Of a DNA stretch of 64,000 nt, positions 47,036 through 55,971 are shown one piece after another. Below the pieces are notes generated by a model. The model saw nothing but the letters and a program-made list of their open reading frames with translations, had not been told where the DNA came from and searched no databases. The translations under genes and the position numbers were made by a program. The first letter of the stretch is position 1; each line of letters begins with the position of its first letter. This stretch comes from Paraburkholderia polaris (GTDB taxonomy: Bacteria > Pseudomonadota > Gammaproteobacteria > Burkholderiales > Burkholderiaceae), in the NCBI RefSeq assembly GCF_012927345.1, contig NZ_JABBGJ010000004.1, positions 62,001 through 126,000 of the forward strand, in the 5' to 3' direction.

Positions 47036-48184
47036 TTAGATTGCGCGGAGAATGGCGGTGGCCGCGTCGAGTGTTTCTTCTTTCTTGGCAAAACAGAACC
47101 GCAGGAGCTTCGACTTCGCATACTGAGACCCGAACCCGGACATCGGCAGCCCGGCAACACCGTGGCACTGGATGAGATGGTTGGCAAACTCCGTATCCGG
47201 AAGCTCGGATATCGCCGAATAGTCGAGCATCTGGAAATAGCCGCCGCCGGTTGGCATGAAGCTGAAGCGCGAGCTACCCAGTCCCTCAAGAAAGCGATTG
47301 CGCTTCTGAAGAAAGAGCTGCGGCAAATCGGAATACGCGGCGTCATCCAGTACGGCAGCCATAGCTTGCTGCAGCGGCGTGGGCGCGGCGTACGTGTTGA
47401 ACTGGAGAACCTTGCGGATTTCGTTGGTCAAGGCTGGCGCACCGATTGCGTATCCGATTCTCCAACCGGTAACGTGCATTGTTTTGCCGAGCGAGCCCAC
47501 CACAACAGTTCTCTCGCGCAGTCGTGCGTCCGAGATTGCGGTAATGTGCTGTTGTGGGGCAAAGACGATATTGTGATAGACCTCGTCGCTCAGCACGAGA
47601 AGGTTGTACTGGTCAGCGATCCGCGCAAGCCTGTCCACATCGACCGCCGTCCAGCACCGACCCGTCGGGTTGTGTGGGCTGTTCACGACAATCATCCGCG
47701 TGTGCGTCGTCACGCTCTTTTCGACTTCATCCCAGTCGACTTCGAACGTCGGAGCCCTGAGCTCCACGCACACGGGAACGCCACCGGCGAGAAGAATGGC
47801 GGGCGCGTACGATTCGAACGCAGGCGATAAGAAAATTACTTCTTCTCCAGCGTGAACGAGACTGCTGATCGCCGCCGAGATGGCCTGCGTCGCTCCTGCA
47901 GTGATGGTGACCTGGGTCTCAGCGGAGAACCCGAGTCCGTAGAGGTTTTGAAACATGTGCGCGATGGACTGACGCAATGTCTCAGAGCCTTCAGGAAGGC
48001 CGTACTGGTTGTGGTTGCCCTGGACCGCCTCGGAAAGCGCATCCAGCAGCCATTGGTCAGGAGCAAAATCCGGAAACCCCTGCGATAGGTTCACCGCACC
48101 GTACTTCTTTGCCGCGCGGGCCATCGTCGCAAAGATGGAACCCTTGATGTGCGGAAGCCTTGAATCAGAAACAATCGACGACAC
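47036..48184 (-). CDS. PLP-dependent aminotransferase, class I/II
   Basis: 382 residues starting at GTG 48184, chosen because of the ribosome site AAGGAG and because family similarity begins there (RLPHIKGSIFATMARAAKKYGAVNLSQGFPDF). The long upstream frame is inside the next gene. VNSPHNPTGRCW, SDEVYHNIVF and the PLP lysine in GSLGKTMHVTGWRIGY are clear. The start resembles methionine/kynurenine aminotransferases (YbdL-like). It lies 23 bases after a DctP-like gene and leads the metabolic part of the cluster. Confidence 0.9.
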   Translation of the reverse strand: MSSIVSDSRLPHIKGSIFATMARAAKKYGAVNLSQGFPDFAPDQWLLDALSEAVQGNHNQYGLPEGSETLRQSIAHMFQNLYGLGFSAETQVTITAGATQAISAAISSLVHAGEEVIFLSPAFESYAPAILLAGGVPVCVELRAPTFEVDWDEVEKSVTTHTRMIVVNSPHNPTGRCWTAVDVDRLARIADQYNLLVLSDEVYHNIVFAPQQHITAISDARLRERTVVVGSLGKTMHVTGWRIGYAIGAPALTNEIRKVLQFNTYAAPTPLQQAMAAVLDDAAYSDLPQLFLQKRNRFLEGLGSSRFSFMPTGGGYFQMLDYSAISELPDTEFANHLIQCHGVAGLPMSGFGSQYAKSKLLRFCFAKKEETLDAATAILRAI

Positions 48185-48207
48185 GGTCGCACTCCTTATA
48201 TTGGTTC

Positions 48208-49083
48208 TCAGGCAATCGGTACGAGTACGTCGGCCAAGGCATGCTCCGCAATCAGGCGACGTCGTACCAGTTCCATCTTTTTCTCCAGCAATTCCATGAC
48301 GTCTCCGGGAAGACTGCGACTCACCCGTATGCCGCGGTCCTGTATCGCCCTCAGATTCTTTTCTTCCCGACCGGTCTGACGCGTCCAGTACTGGAACTGG
48401 ACCTCCCGTCCGGCCCATTTAAGGGTCCGCTGCCCACGCATCGATAGCGCCCGGAAACTCACATCCTGGACAATGAGAAAGCACAAAGGCGTGCTGTAGG
48501 CGACGGGCAGGTAGTGCCCGAAGTGACTGGCCAGAAGGTCCCCCGCAGCTCCGTCTCCCGAGGACAGGGCCGCGTCAAATTCTCCCGCCTCAAGCGCGGC
48601 GCGTAACCGGAAAAATGGCAAATTAGTTGCGGCACAGCCAATCGACGAGAAGACTTCGCACGACAGGGCGTCATACGACCTAATCCGCAACCCGACGAGG
48701 CTCGTCGCGCTATCGATCTCCCGTGAAGACCACACGCCCGTTGGCGGCATGGGCACGATAGCAAGCAGGCGAAACCCTTCGCGACGCAGACAGTCGTCGA
48801 AGATACGTTGAAAACGCTTTACGTCCTGCTCGGATGCATGTCCCTTCTCACCCCGCGGTATAGCGGCAAGCTCAAACTCTTTTGCATGCTGCAACAAGGA
48901 TGCGCCGAATACAGTCCCGCCGAGTGCAGGGGCGTCTGCAGCAAAGAGAGACTGATTTGATTCGAAATGCGATTCGACTGTCAGGTCAGAGCCACCGGCG
49001 TCGCTCACCAGTTCAGCAAGAACTGCCATTGCTTCGCCAGGCAAGGCCTCCCGAGGGTACTCCGTTGCAAATATCAAGCGCAT
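48208..49083 (-). CDS. TRAP-type DctP-like solute-binding protein without signal peptide (1)
   Basis: 291 residues. The fold marks of DctP are visible: LVGLRIRSYDALSCEVFSSIG, LRAALEAGEFDAALSSGDGAA (about residue 165), and FLIVQDVSFRALSMRGQRTL. The protein starts MRLIFATEYPREALPGEAM, at the point where mature secreted DctP proteins begin, with no signal peptide and no longer frame upstream. No DctQ/DctM permease is nearby. It appears to be a cytoplasmic ligand-binding protein, paired with a paralogue just upstream. Confidence 0.72.
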   Translation of the reverse strand: MRLIFATEYPREALPGEAMAVLAELVSDAGGSDLTVESHFESNQSLFAADAPALGGTVFGASLLQHAKEFELAAIPRGEKGHASEQDVKRFQRIFDDCLRREGFRLLAIVPMPPTGVWSSREIDSATSLVGLRIRSYDALSCEVFSSIGCAATNLPFFRLRAALEAGEFDAALSSGDGAAGDLLASHFGHYLPVAYSTPLCFLIVQDVSFRALSMRGQRTLKWAGREVQFQYWTRQTGREEKNLRAIQDRGIRVSRSLPGDVMELLEKKMELVRRRLIAEHALADVLVPIA

Positions 49084-49264
49084 ATCATTTCCTGAGGGTA
49101 TCGGCGCACATTGCTTCGAGTGCTTCGCGGGTTTGCCGTGCGCCCCGAAGTTTAGGGACAGGGCTCCAGGAAATCACTGCATCCAATTCCCATTGACAAT
49201 CGATTGCCGAACTGGAAGGGGATAGGTAATGATTCGGCGATTCCCGGTGGCCAATTGCTCGGCA

Positions 49265-50074
49265 TCACGCTACGACCAATGGACTGCCAGCGAATGCTGC
49301 GCTTAGCTCGGCCGAAGGTCGAGAGTCCACATGCACCCCAAGGTCATGCATATTCTCGAAAATGATTTGCTCCTGATAGAACGCGACTGCCGCGAGTTGA
49401 TGTTCGACTGACCTACCCGCCTGACGAACTGCGTTCTGTTGCGTTGTCGATAGCCGCGTAAACGAGCGTGCCGACATCAGCAGAGCGCATGCAGGTCCGG
49501 GATAACGAACCGCGGAAAAGTAACGAAAATTCTGTGATAGCGAAAGAGAAGCCGCCCCGTCCCCAGAACACAGCACCGCGTCTATTTCCTTAGCGGCCAC
49601 GCGCTCTCTTACATGCGACCAATCAGTGGTCACCGGCTCCGCGCCGAGCTGCCGCAGCAACACACTCGACTCAACATCGAACGCGCACACTCGCGCGCTC
49701 TGAAGGTCACCAATGCTCGTGATGGCGCGTTTCGTCCAAAGCCCTCCAGCCGGTGCCGCGGCGTTGGCGAGTAAGACTATCGAGTCGCTCGCAACCGACT
49801 GGCTTGCAGACTTGCCCAGATTCGGCGCATACCGTGACACCGCATCCCCGCCATCGCTGGGTGCATACTGGCCGTGATCTGCGAGAATTGCAGCACCGTC
49901 CAGTTTCCCGCCGCTCACCTCCTTCAGGATATTGAGAGACGAGGCTTCCCAGTCGTACAAAGGGACAACATTGAAGAGCGGCTCATCCGGCTCATTGAAT
50001 ATGCCGGCGAAAATCCGCACGGCTTGCGCCGGTAACGATGCCGGAGAGAACTCGGTCACAAAGGTGAAGTGCAT
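49265..50074 (-). CDS. TRAP-type DctP-like solute-binding protein without signal peptide (2)
   Basis: 269 residues from ATG 50074 (MHFTFVTEFSPASLPAQAV). The frame goes on upstream for 34 codons, but these are Arg/Cys-rich and not a signal peptide. SIGDLQSARVCAFDVESSVLLRQLGAEPV and VAAKEIDAVLCSGDGAASLSLSQ correspond to the conserved DctP core, and CSGDGAA repeats the SSGDGAA of its partner. It heads the cluster, 181 bases before the paralogue. Both may sense a carboxylate inside the cell. Confidence 0.7.
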   Translation of the reverse strand: MHFTFVTEFSPASLPAQAVRIFAGIFNEPDEPLFNVVPLYDWEASSLNILKEVSGGKLDGAAILADHGQYAPSDGGDAVSRYAPNLGKSASQSVASDSIVLLANAAAPAGGLWTKRAITSIGDLQSARVCAFDVESSVLLRQLGAEPVTTDWSHVRERVAAKEIDAVLCSGDGAASLSLSQNFRYFSAVRYPGPACALLMSARSFTRLSTTQQNAVRQAGRSVEHQLAAVAFYQEQIIFENMHDLGVHVDSRPSAELSAAFAGSPLVVA

Positions 50075-51006
50075 GGTTGGCCCTGTCGTGCGGCGAAGTC
50101 GCCTAGTCCTGGCGCATCGTATACACGGGAGATCACGAAAACACCGGTGTGGTTTGTGATTGACTCTCGGCATCAAACTGGGTAGAACCCGATGCCTCTG
50201 ACACGGTCGTTCAATGACAAGCTGATCGCCTTCATCCGATCACGAAACCACCGGATCTAGACAATTCGTCTGGAACGGGAAATCCGGAGCTTTCCTTTTT
50301 ATTTGCTGAAGCCGCGCCAACGAATTCTCAAGAAGCTTTGCATCAGAGAAGCCCGATCTGAGCCTGCCCTGAAAATTATTCACACACTCTCTCCTTCAGC
50401 CCCCGGTGGTCTTTTTGCCAGCGACGCCCCCCTTGCGGGAGCGCAGCACCGTCAGGTCGTCGAACGCTTTTTTTCCCAAGTAGCTAAATTGCCGCACGCT
50501 TGGCAGTTGATCGAGCGGCTTGAGTGTCAAATCATCTGTCGACATGCCGGAGCCATCGTGCCCGCATGTGCGTCCGGTCAAATCAAACCACACAGCATAG
50601 CGGCCGCGGCTCTCGCCTGTGTCAAAGTCTATTGTCTCGTGTCGAATTCTATTGTTCGTTCACACGTGTCACAAAGCGCCAACGGCTCCGCTTGCAGCAC
50701 CAGCAGGCTGAATGCCTCGCCGCCCACAGGCCGGACGATGGTGCTTGCCTCATGGCACCGCGAAGTACAATGCGCCAGCCGCGCGCCGCCTTCGTTCTCC
50801 CGCAAACCAGGCCGCGCCTCCATTCAACAGACAATTTCAGCCCTGCCTGGTGCAACCTGGATCTCTCGCACCGCAGCCGGACGCTTTTATGACATCGACA
50901 GCCCATCACCCTGTGACGAACGCTTTGCTCCTCACCAACGTCCGTCAGCCTGACGGTGCGCGCGTCGACGGCCACTCGCCTCAACGAACACGTATTGCGC
51001 ACTAAC
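50075..51006. other. Long divergent region between DctP-like cluster and LysR gene
   Basis: About 930 bases with no convincing gene. A 49-codon minus-strand frame (50545-50396, MSTDDLTLKPLDQLPSVRQF) has protein-like composition but no ribosome site. Frames in 50630-51000 are Arg/Cys-rich. Both outward promoters must lie here, and I could not place them with confidence. Confidence 0.45.
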
Positions 51007-51909
51007 ATGATCAATCTTTTTCAGGCCATGCAGGCTTTCGTCAAGGTCGCCGACGCGGGCAGTTTCGCGCAAGCCGCGGAGCAACTCAGTGTCTCGACCT
51101 CGGTCGTGACGCGCCATGTGTCGAGTCTCGAGAAGCATCTTGGCATCCGGCTGTTCCAGCGCACCACGCGCAAGGTCGTGCTGACCGAAGTCGGCGCGGA
51201 TTATGCCGACGGCTGCCGCGTTCTGCTGGCGGAACTCGAAGAGGTCGAATCACGTGCGACCACTACCTCGAAGGAAGTGGCGGGCGATCTGCGGATCGTG
51301 GCATTGGGCAGCTTCTCGCTGTTCCGGCTCACGCCACTTTTTGCGGAGTACCAGGCAAAATTTCCGCACGTGAATCTGCGCGTCACGCTCACCGAGAAAC
51401 GTGTCGATCTGCTCGAAGGCGGCTTCGACGTGGGGATCGTGACCGAACACATGATCCGCTCCGAATCGCTGGTGGCGCGCCGCCTCATCAATTCTCACGC
51501 GGTGCCGGTAGCGGCCGCCGCGTATCTGGCCGAGGCCGGGTATCCGGCAACCCCGGCCGATCTCGCGCAACATCGGGTGATCGCAGCACCCCTCGACACC
51601 AGTCCGCAGACCTGGGTATTCAGGAACAACAGCGGCAACGGCACTGAAGAAAGCATCACCCTCGATCCGTCGTTCACGGTCAACAGCATGATCATGCAGA
51701 AACAGGCGGCGCTCGGCGCAATGGGCATCGCGTTGCTTCCACTCGAAATGGTCAGCGATGAATTGCGCGCCGGCACCCTGGTGCAGATCCTCAACGAATA
51801 TGCCGTGCTCAATGGCGACGTCGCGGTCTCGCTCGTTTATCCAAGCCGCGAATTCGTGCCGCGCAAGATCCGCGAATTCATCGATCTCGCCGTCGGCTAC
51901 TTCAACTGA
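51007..51909 (+). CDS. LysR-family regulator
   Basis: 300 residues from ATG 51007 (MINLFQAMQAFVKVADAG), with the HTH SFAQAAEQLSVSTSVVTRHV then LEKHLGIRLFQRTTRKVVLTE. The frame extends 17 codons upstream without family likeness. The effector half includes VAGDLRIVALGSFSLFRLTPLF. It stands tail to tail with the GST gene of the Rieske cluster, and its target could be that cluster or the DctP cluster behind it. Confidence 0.9.
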   Translation: MINLFQAMQAFVKVADAGSFAQAAEQLSVSTSVVTRHVSSLEKHLGIRLFQRTTRKVVLTEVGADYADGCRVLLAELEEVESRATTTSKEVAGDLRIVALGSFSLFRLTPLFAEYQAKFPHVNLRVTLTEKRVDLLEGGFDVGIVTEHMIRSESLVARRLINSHAVPVAAAAYLAEAGYPATPADLAQHRVIAAPLDTSPQTWVFRNNSGNGTEESITLDPSFTVNSMIMQKQAALGAMGIALLPLEMVSDELRAGTLVQILNEYAVLNGDVAVSLVYPSREFVPRKIREFIDLAVGYFN

Positions 51910-52025
51910 CAAGTGACGACGGACGTTCAGACCGAGCACGATTCGAAGCGCGCAGTCCATACAGATCGAGATACGGTATGCCGAAACGGGTAACGAACGG
52001 CGCGTGTTAACCGCCTGCCCTGCTC

Positions 52026-52673
52026 TCACACAGCAGCGTAGACCCCGGCCATTGTCGTGAATCCCTTCAGGCGTTTGAGGCGCATGCTCCAACGTCTGAG
52101 CGCCGGATAGTCGATCGATTCGATCTCGGCTTCGTCGAGCAACGCCACCGGAACGAAGCACGCGATATCCGCCACAGTGGGCGCTGAAGTCGCACAGACA
52201 AAAGGCGTTCCCGCGGCCTCGTTGAACCAGCAGGTTTCGTCGAGGATGCGCAGCAGCTTCTTCGCTTCCACGCGGCATGCATCGTTGTGCGTTGGCGCGC
52301 CGTGCAACACTTGCGCACGCATCGGGAATACTGCATCGCTCAATTGTGTAGCGAACCCGAGCCACGTATGGACTTGTGCGAGTTGTAGAGGATCGTTCAG
52401 CGGCAACCAGTGCAATTGACCTCCAGGCTCGGCATCGCCGTAGCGCCGCGCCAGATAGACGAGGATCGCGTGGGCATCGTGCAGCAATGCGCCGTCGGTA
52501 TCGAGCACCGGCAATGTCCCCAGCGGACTCATTGCGAGAAAGCGACGCGTCTCGTTCTGCCTCGATGGATAAAGCTCAATGCGCGCTCTTTCGTAAGGCA
52601 CATCGAGCAGACCCAACATCAGCCGGACTTTATAGCTTTCGCCGCACAACTCGTCGTCGTAAAGTTTGAGCAT
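52026..52673 (-). CDS. Glutathione S-transferase-like protein of the split Rieske cluster
   Basis: 215 residues. The N-terminal thioredoxin fold starts MLKLYDDELCGESYKVRLML, with SPLGTLPVLDTDGALLHDAHAILVYLARRYG (glutathione site, key part GTLPVLDTDG). The helical C-terminal domain follows. It starts seven bases after the Rieske-ferredoxin stop, as the last gene of the operon. In caffeine N7-demethylation the GST-like NdmE is a needed structural partner of the NdmC/NdmD oxygenase, and a similar role fits here. Confidence 0.88.
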   Translation of the reverse strand: MLKLYDDELCGESYKVRLMLGLLDVPYERARIELYPSRQNETRRFLAMSPLGTLPVLDTDGALLHDAHAILVYLARRYGDAEPGGQLHWLPLNDPLQLAQVHTWLGFATQLSDAVFPMRAQVLHGAPTHNDACRVEAKKLLRILDETCWFNEAAGTPFVCATSAPTVADIACFVPVALLDEAEIESIDYPALRRWSMRLKRLKGFTTMAGVYAAV

Positions 52674-52680
52674 CGCGGCC

Positions 52681-53883
52681 TCACAGATCCAGGGTCAACG
52701 TTTCAGTCGCCGCACGCGAGACGCACACCATCATGCAATCGCCCGCGGCCCACTCCTGCGGCGTCAGAAAATCGTCACGATGAAGCGGCGTTCCCTCGAT
52801 AACGCGCGTGCGGCACGTGCCGCAGACGCCCTGCTCGCATGAACTCGGCACGTCGATGCCGTGATTGCGCAAGGTCTGCAAGACGGTAACGCCGGCAGGA
52901 ACCTTGACCGTCCGCCTGCTGCGCGACAGATGGACATCGAAGGCCCGATCCGCCGCGTCGTGGCCCGCGGAAGAATGCTTATCACTCAGGCTCCCTGAAG
53001 CGGAAACCGGTTTCGACAATGAGCGCTGCAGAATGACCGGCTGCGCGGGCGACGACGTTTGCGGTTCGGACAGCGGCTGCCGATTTGCAAAGCCATCGGC
53101 CGACAAAGACTGAAGATTCGTCGACTGCTGCTCCAACGCATCACGCAACACATTGAGCCGTTGCTGATGATGTCGCTGCACGCTCAAGCGTTCGGTCACC
53201 GCAAGCGGCCCGAGCGCGACACCATGCAGATATGTTCGCCCAACTCGGGCCGGCTGTACGAGGAACACCACCCGATGCGCGGCGTCGTCCAGTTGCTCGA
53301 TCATCACGGCGTTCGGCGCGACATCAAACGCCACGCACTCAGTCGCCTGCCATGGATCAAAGCGCACAGGGTCGAAGCAATACTCGGCGAGCGCATGCTG
53401 CACGGTTTCGCTGGGCGCATGGATCGCGACGGTGCGTAAGCGAACGTGTTGTCCATCGATGGGTGCATTAAAAGCAGCGTCCGTTTCGAGTTCCTCGATC
53501 GGCGTAAACGGCGGCGCCTCACCCAATGGCGCCAGACAGGTCCACACGAAACCGTAACGCACTTCCACTGGCCACGTCTTCACCGCAACCGGCGGCGCTG
53601 CCGCATCCGGATGCGCGGGCACGAATCGGCAGGCGCCGCTGCCCGAGTTGAACTGCCAGCCGTGATACTGACACTGCAGCCCTTCGCCACGATGGTGGCC
53701 GAGCGACAAACGCACACCGCGATGCGGGCAACGGTTTTCCCATACGTTGACGGTACCGTCTTCCGCGCGCCACACCACGAGCTCGCTGCCGAGCAGTTCG
53801 GTGTGATAGATCGCCTGCTCGCCGAGTTGATCGACGTCGCACAGCGCAAACCACGCGGGTTCGATCCTGTCTTTATCGACCAT
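52681..53883 (-). CDS. Rieske protein fused to plant-type ferredoxin (electron-supplying partner)
   Basis: 400 residues from ATG 53883, overlapping the catalytic subunit gene. Residues 1-110 form a Rieske domain with C52-P-H54 (RCPHRGVRLS) and C71-x-x-H74 (CQYHGW). Residues about 110-300 look like a worn Rieske-oxygenase catalytic domain: no Asp-x2-His-x4-His iron site (IHAPSETVQHALAEY at that place). A Ser/Gln-rich linker leads to a ferredoxin domain with C349-x4-C354-x2-C357-x29-C387. There is no FMN/NADH reductase domain, unlike NdmD. It probably passes electrons to the Rieske-less partner, and the reductase is elsewhere. Confidence 0.82.
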   Translation of the reverse strand: MVDKDRIEPAWFALCDVDQLGEQAIYHTELLGSELVVWRAEDGTVNVWENRCPHRGVRLSLGHHRGEGLQCQYHGWQFNSGSGACRFVPAHPDAAAPPVAVKTWPVEVRYGFVWTCLAPLGEAPPFTPIEELETDAAFNAPIDGQHVRLRTVAIHAPSETVQHALAEYCFDPVRFDPWQATECVAFDVAPNAVMIEQLDDAAHRVVFLVQPARVGRTYLHGVALGPLAVTERLSVQRHHQQRLNVLRDALEQQSTNLQSLSADGFANRQPLSEPQTSSPAQPVILQRSLSKPVSASGSLSDKHSSAGHDAADRAFDVHLSRSRRTVKVPAGVTVLQTLRNHGIDVPSSCEQGVCGTCRTRVIEGTPLHRDDFLTPQEWAAGDCMMVCVSRAATETLTLDL

Positions 53884-54868
53884 GATTCGTCCCATAGGTG
53901 ACCTGCTGCGCCGTGAGCCAGCGGCGATACGCGACCGACATCGCGTCGGCCCGCACCGGATGTTCATCGCCTGTGCCGAGCGGCAGGCGTTTGGGCACCT
54001 GATTGACCAGAATCTTGATGTCCTGCGCGAAGATGGTTTGCTGGAAGCCGCGCAATTCGTCGTCGCTGCTGGCGTCATCGAGATAACTCATTACCGTGTG
54101 AGCGACGCACCACTCTTCGTCGACCGGCTGCACGAACAGCGCAATCACGTCGAAGCGCTCGGGTTGCGGCGGGCAGGTCTTGTACAGAATCGCGCTGTAC
54201 GGGCGCGCGACGCGGTACACATAGCGCACGTCGAGCGCGGCGCCCGCGGTCATCGCAGCGCGCGGCTGGTAGAAGCGGCAGTCGTGCGCGTACAGTTCGT
54301 CGTTGAGTTCATCGCGTTCGATACGGTATGGCGCGACCTCGGTGTACGGTTCCACGCCGAGATAGCCGGTATGGACGAACGGAAAATGCCCCATGTCGAG
54401 GAAGTTTTCGATGGCCCGCAAACCACTTACATGAACGCGAAACGCGCCGGCATGCAGTAGACGTCGATCGGGTTCGTCGGCCTCGGGAATCGCGAGAATG
54501 TCGCGGCGAGGCTCGCCGAGACAGACCCACAGCACGCCGTAGCGCGCCTGCGCATGGCACGGTGTGTGATCGTCGAGACGCCAGACGTGGTAGGACTTCT
54601 GCGACTGCGCGGACGCCAATGCCAATTTCGACGCTGATGCCGATGCCGATGCCGATGCCGATGCAGCGATGCCGATATCGACGCCGAGCAGCCGCGTGCT
54701 GGTCACGGCGTTCAAACTGCCGGACGCACCGCTGAACGCACCGAGGCCGTCGAGTGCATCCAGCGCCGCCACCGGATGCCAGTCGTTCCAGATCACCTCG
54801 TCGATCACCGCGCCATTCATCGCTTCGTTTGCCGAACTCGCCGTACTCATAGCCGCCTGCTCCGTCAT
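53873..54868 (-). CDS. Rieske-oxygenase catalytic subunit lacking the Rieske cluster
   Basis: 331 residues from ATG 54868, whose ATGA overlaps the BMP gene stop (an ATG at 54850 is also possible). The catalytic mononuclear-iron motif is intact: ENFLDMGHFPFVH (D158, H161, H166), and a third acidic ligand probably lies in FAQDIKILVNQ. The frame around a Rieske domain survives (WNDWHPVAALDAL at the front, RYGVLWVCLGEP behind), but the CxH and CxxH ligands between are gone, replaced by an Ala-Ser repeat (residues 69-80). NdmC of caffeine degradation is similarly Rieske-less. The partner downstream supplies the missing centre. The substrate is unknown. Confidence 0.82.
   Translation of the reverse strand: MTEQAAMSTASSANEAMNGAVIDEVIWNDWHPVAALDALDGLGAFSGASGSLNAVTSTRLLGVDIGIAASASASASASASKLALASAQSQKSYHVWRLDDHTPCHAQARYGVLWVCLGEPRRDILAIPEADEPDRRLLHAGAFRVHVSGLRAIENFLDMGHFPFVHTGYLGVEPYTEVAPYRIERDELNDELYAHDCRFYQPRAAMTAGAALDVRYVYRVARPYSAILYKTCPPQPERFDVIALFVQPVDEEWCVAHTVMSYLDDASSDDELRGFQQTIFAQDIKILVNQVPKRLPLGTGDEHPVRADAMSVAYRRWLTAQQVTYGTNHGR
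54636..54664. repeat. Hexanucleotide tandem repeat (GATGCC) in coding region
   Basis: About five copies of GATGCC. They encode the Ala-Ser repeat that stands where the Rieske ligands should be. Unit changes keep the frame, so length may vary between strains. Confidence 0.85.
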
Positions 54869-55971
54869 TGCGCGACGCTGCCCTGCACACCGTCGACAAA
54901 CCAGTTTATCCGGTTCGTATCGTCCGCGGACAGTGCGGTGCCAGCAGCAACCCGCAACTTGCCGCTCTGGTCCCTCAGTGGTCCGGCGAACGGATCGAGG
55001 CGGCCCGCGACCAGAGCGGCGCGCTTCTCGGCGAGGGCGCGTTGTGCATCCGCCGGCACCACCGACGTATTCACATTCACCAGGTCGGTGATGCCCTCCT
55101 TGACGCCCCAATAGACCGGCTTGTTGGTCCACGTGCCACGGCGCACTTCGTCGATCACCCTGCTGTAATAGATGCCCCAGTCGTACGCCACCGATCCCAG
55201 ATGCGCATGCGGGCCCCAGTGGCTCATATCCGAATCCCAGCCGAACGCGTAGACCTTGTGCTGTTCGGCCACGGCCATCGTCGCGGTGGAATCGGTGTTC
55301 TGCATCAGCACGTCGGCGCCAAGTCCGACCAGCGTTTCAGCCGCCTGACGCTCCTTGCCCGGATCGAACCAGTTGCTGATCCACACCACCTTCACGACCG
55401 TTTGCGGCGCGACCGAACGCGCGCCGAGCGCGAACGCGTCGATATTGCGCACCACTTCCGGAATCGGCACCGAGCCGACAAAACCGAGCACATGCGACTT
55501 CGATACGTACCCGGCGACCACCCCGGCCAGATACGCGGACTCGTAGACCTTGCCGTTGAAGTTGCCGAGGTTCGGCGCGCTCTTGTAGCCGGAGCAATGC
55601 AGGAACACGGTGTCCGGGTAATCGTGTGCTACTTTCATCATCGAATCCATATAGCCGAACGACGTGCCGATCACGATCTTGTCGCCTTTCGCTGCGCGGT
55701 CGCGGAACACGCGGGCCGCATCGGCATTTTCGGGGACGTCTTCGACGCGCGTCACCTTGATCTGCGAGCCGAGCTGCTTTTCCGCGACGGTAATGCCGAG
55801 GTCGTGCGCGTGGGTCCAGCCCGCGTCGCCAGGATTGCCGAGATAGACGATGGAGACGTCGAGCGGTGCGTCGGTAGCGGCAGATGCGGAAGCGCTCATG
55901 GCTGCGAGCGCAACGAGCGAAGCCGCGCTACCTGCGAGGAGCAACCGGCCGAGGCGATTGAGTCGAGTCAT
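54865..55971 (-). CDS. BMP-family ABC transporter substrate-binding protein
   Basis: 368 residues. An N-terminal signal peptide (LLLAGSAASLVALAAMSASASA, cleavage near ASAATDA) precedes a BMP/PnrA-type type I periplasmic binding domain: VSIVYLGNPGDAGWTHAHDLG, GKDKIVIG-like GDKIVIGTSFGYMD, and GADVLMQNTDSTATM. Family members bind purine nucleosides or related ring compounds. Its gene overlaps both neighbours by ATGA. The ATPase and permease genes are not in the window. It suggests that the oxygenase substrate is a purine-like or other heterocyclic compound. Confidence 0.88.
   Translation of the reverse strand: MTRLNRLGRLLLAGSAASLVALAAMSASASAATDAPLDVSIVYLGNPGDAGWTHAHDLGITVAEKQLGSQIKVTRVEDVPENADAARVFRDRAAKGDKIVIGTSFGYMDSMMKVAHDYPDTVFLHCSGYKSAPNLGNFNGKVYESAYLAGVVAGYVSKSHVLGFVGSVPIPEVVRNIDAFALGARSVAPQTVVKVVWISNWFDPGKERQAAETLVGLGADVLMQNTDSTATMAVAEQHKVYAFGWDSDMSHWGPHAHLGSVAYDWGIYYSRVIDEVRRGTWTNKPVYWGVKEGITDLVNVNTSVVPADAQRALAEKRAALVAGRLDPFAGPLRDQSGKLRVAAGTALSADDTNRINWFVDGVQGSVAQ

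Noticed and set aside
50396..50545. A 49-codon frame, MSTDDLTLKPLDQL and onward
   Set aside because: Protein-like composition, but no ribosome site, no recognised family and no operon context. Not listed as a gene.
54636..54664. Regular repeats considered as a CRISPR fragment
   Set aside because: The unit is six bases long without spacers and is in frame inside a gene. It is a microsatellite.
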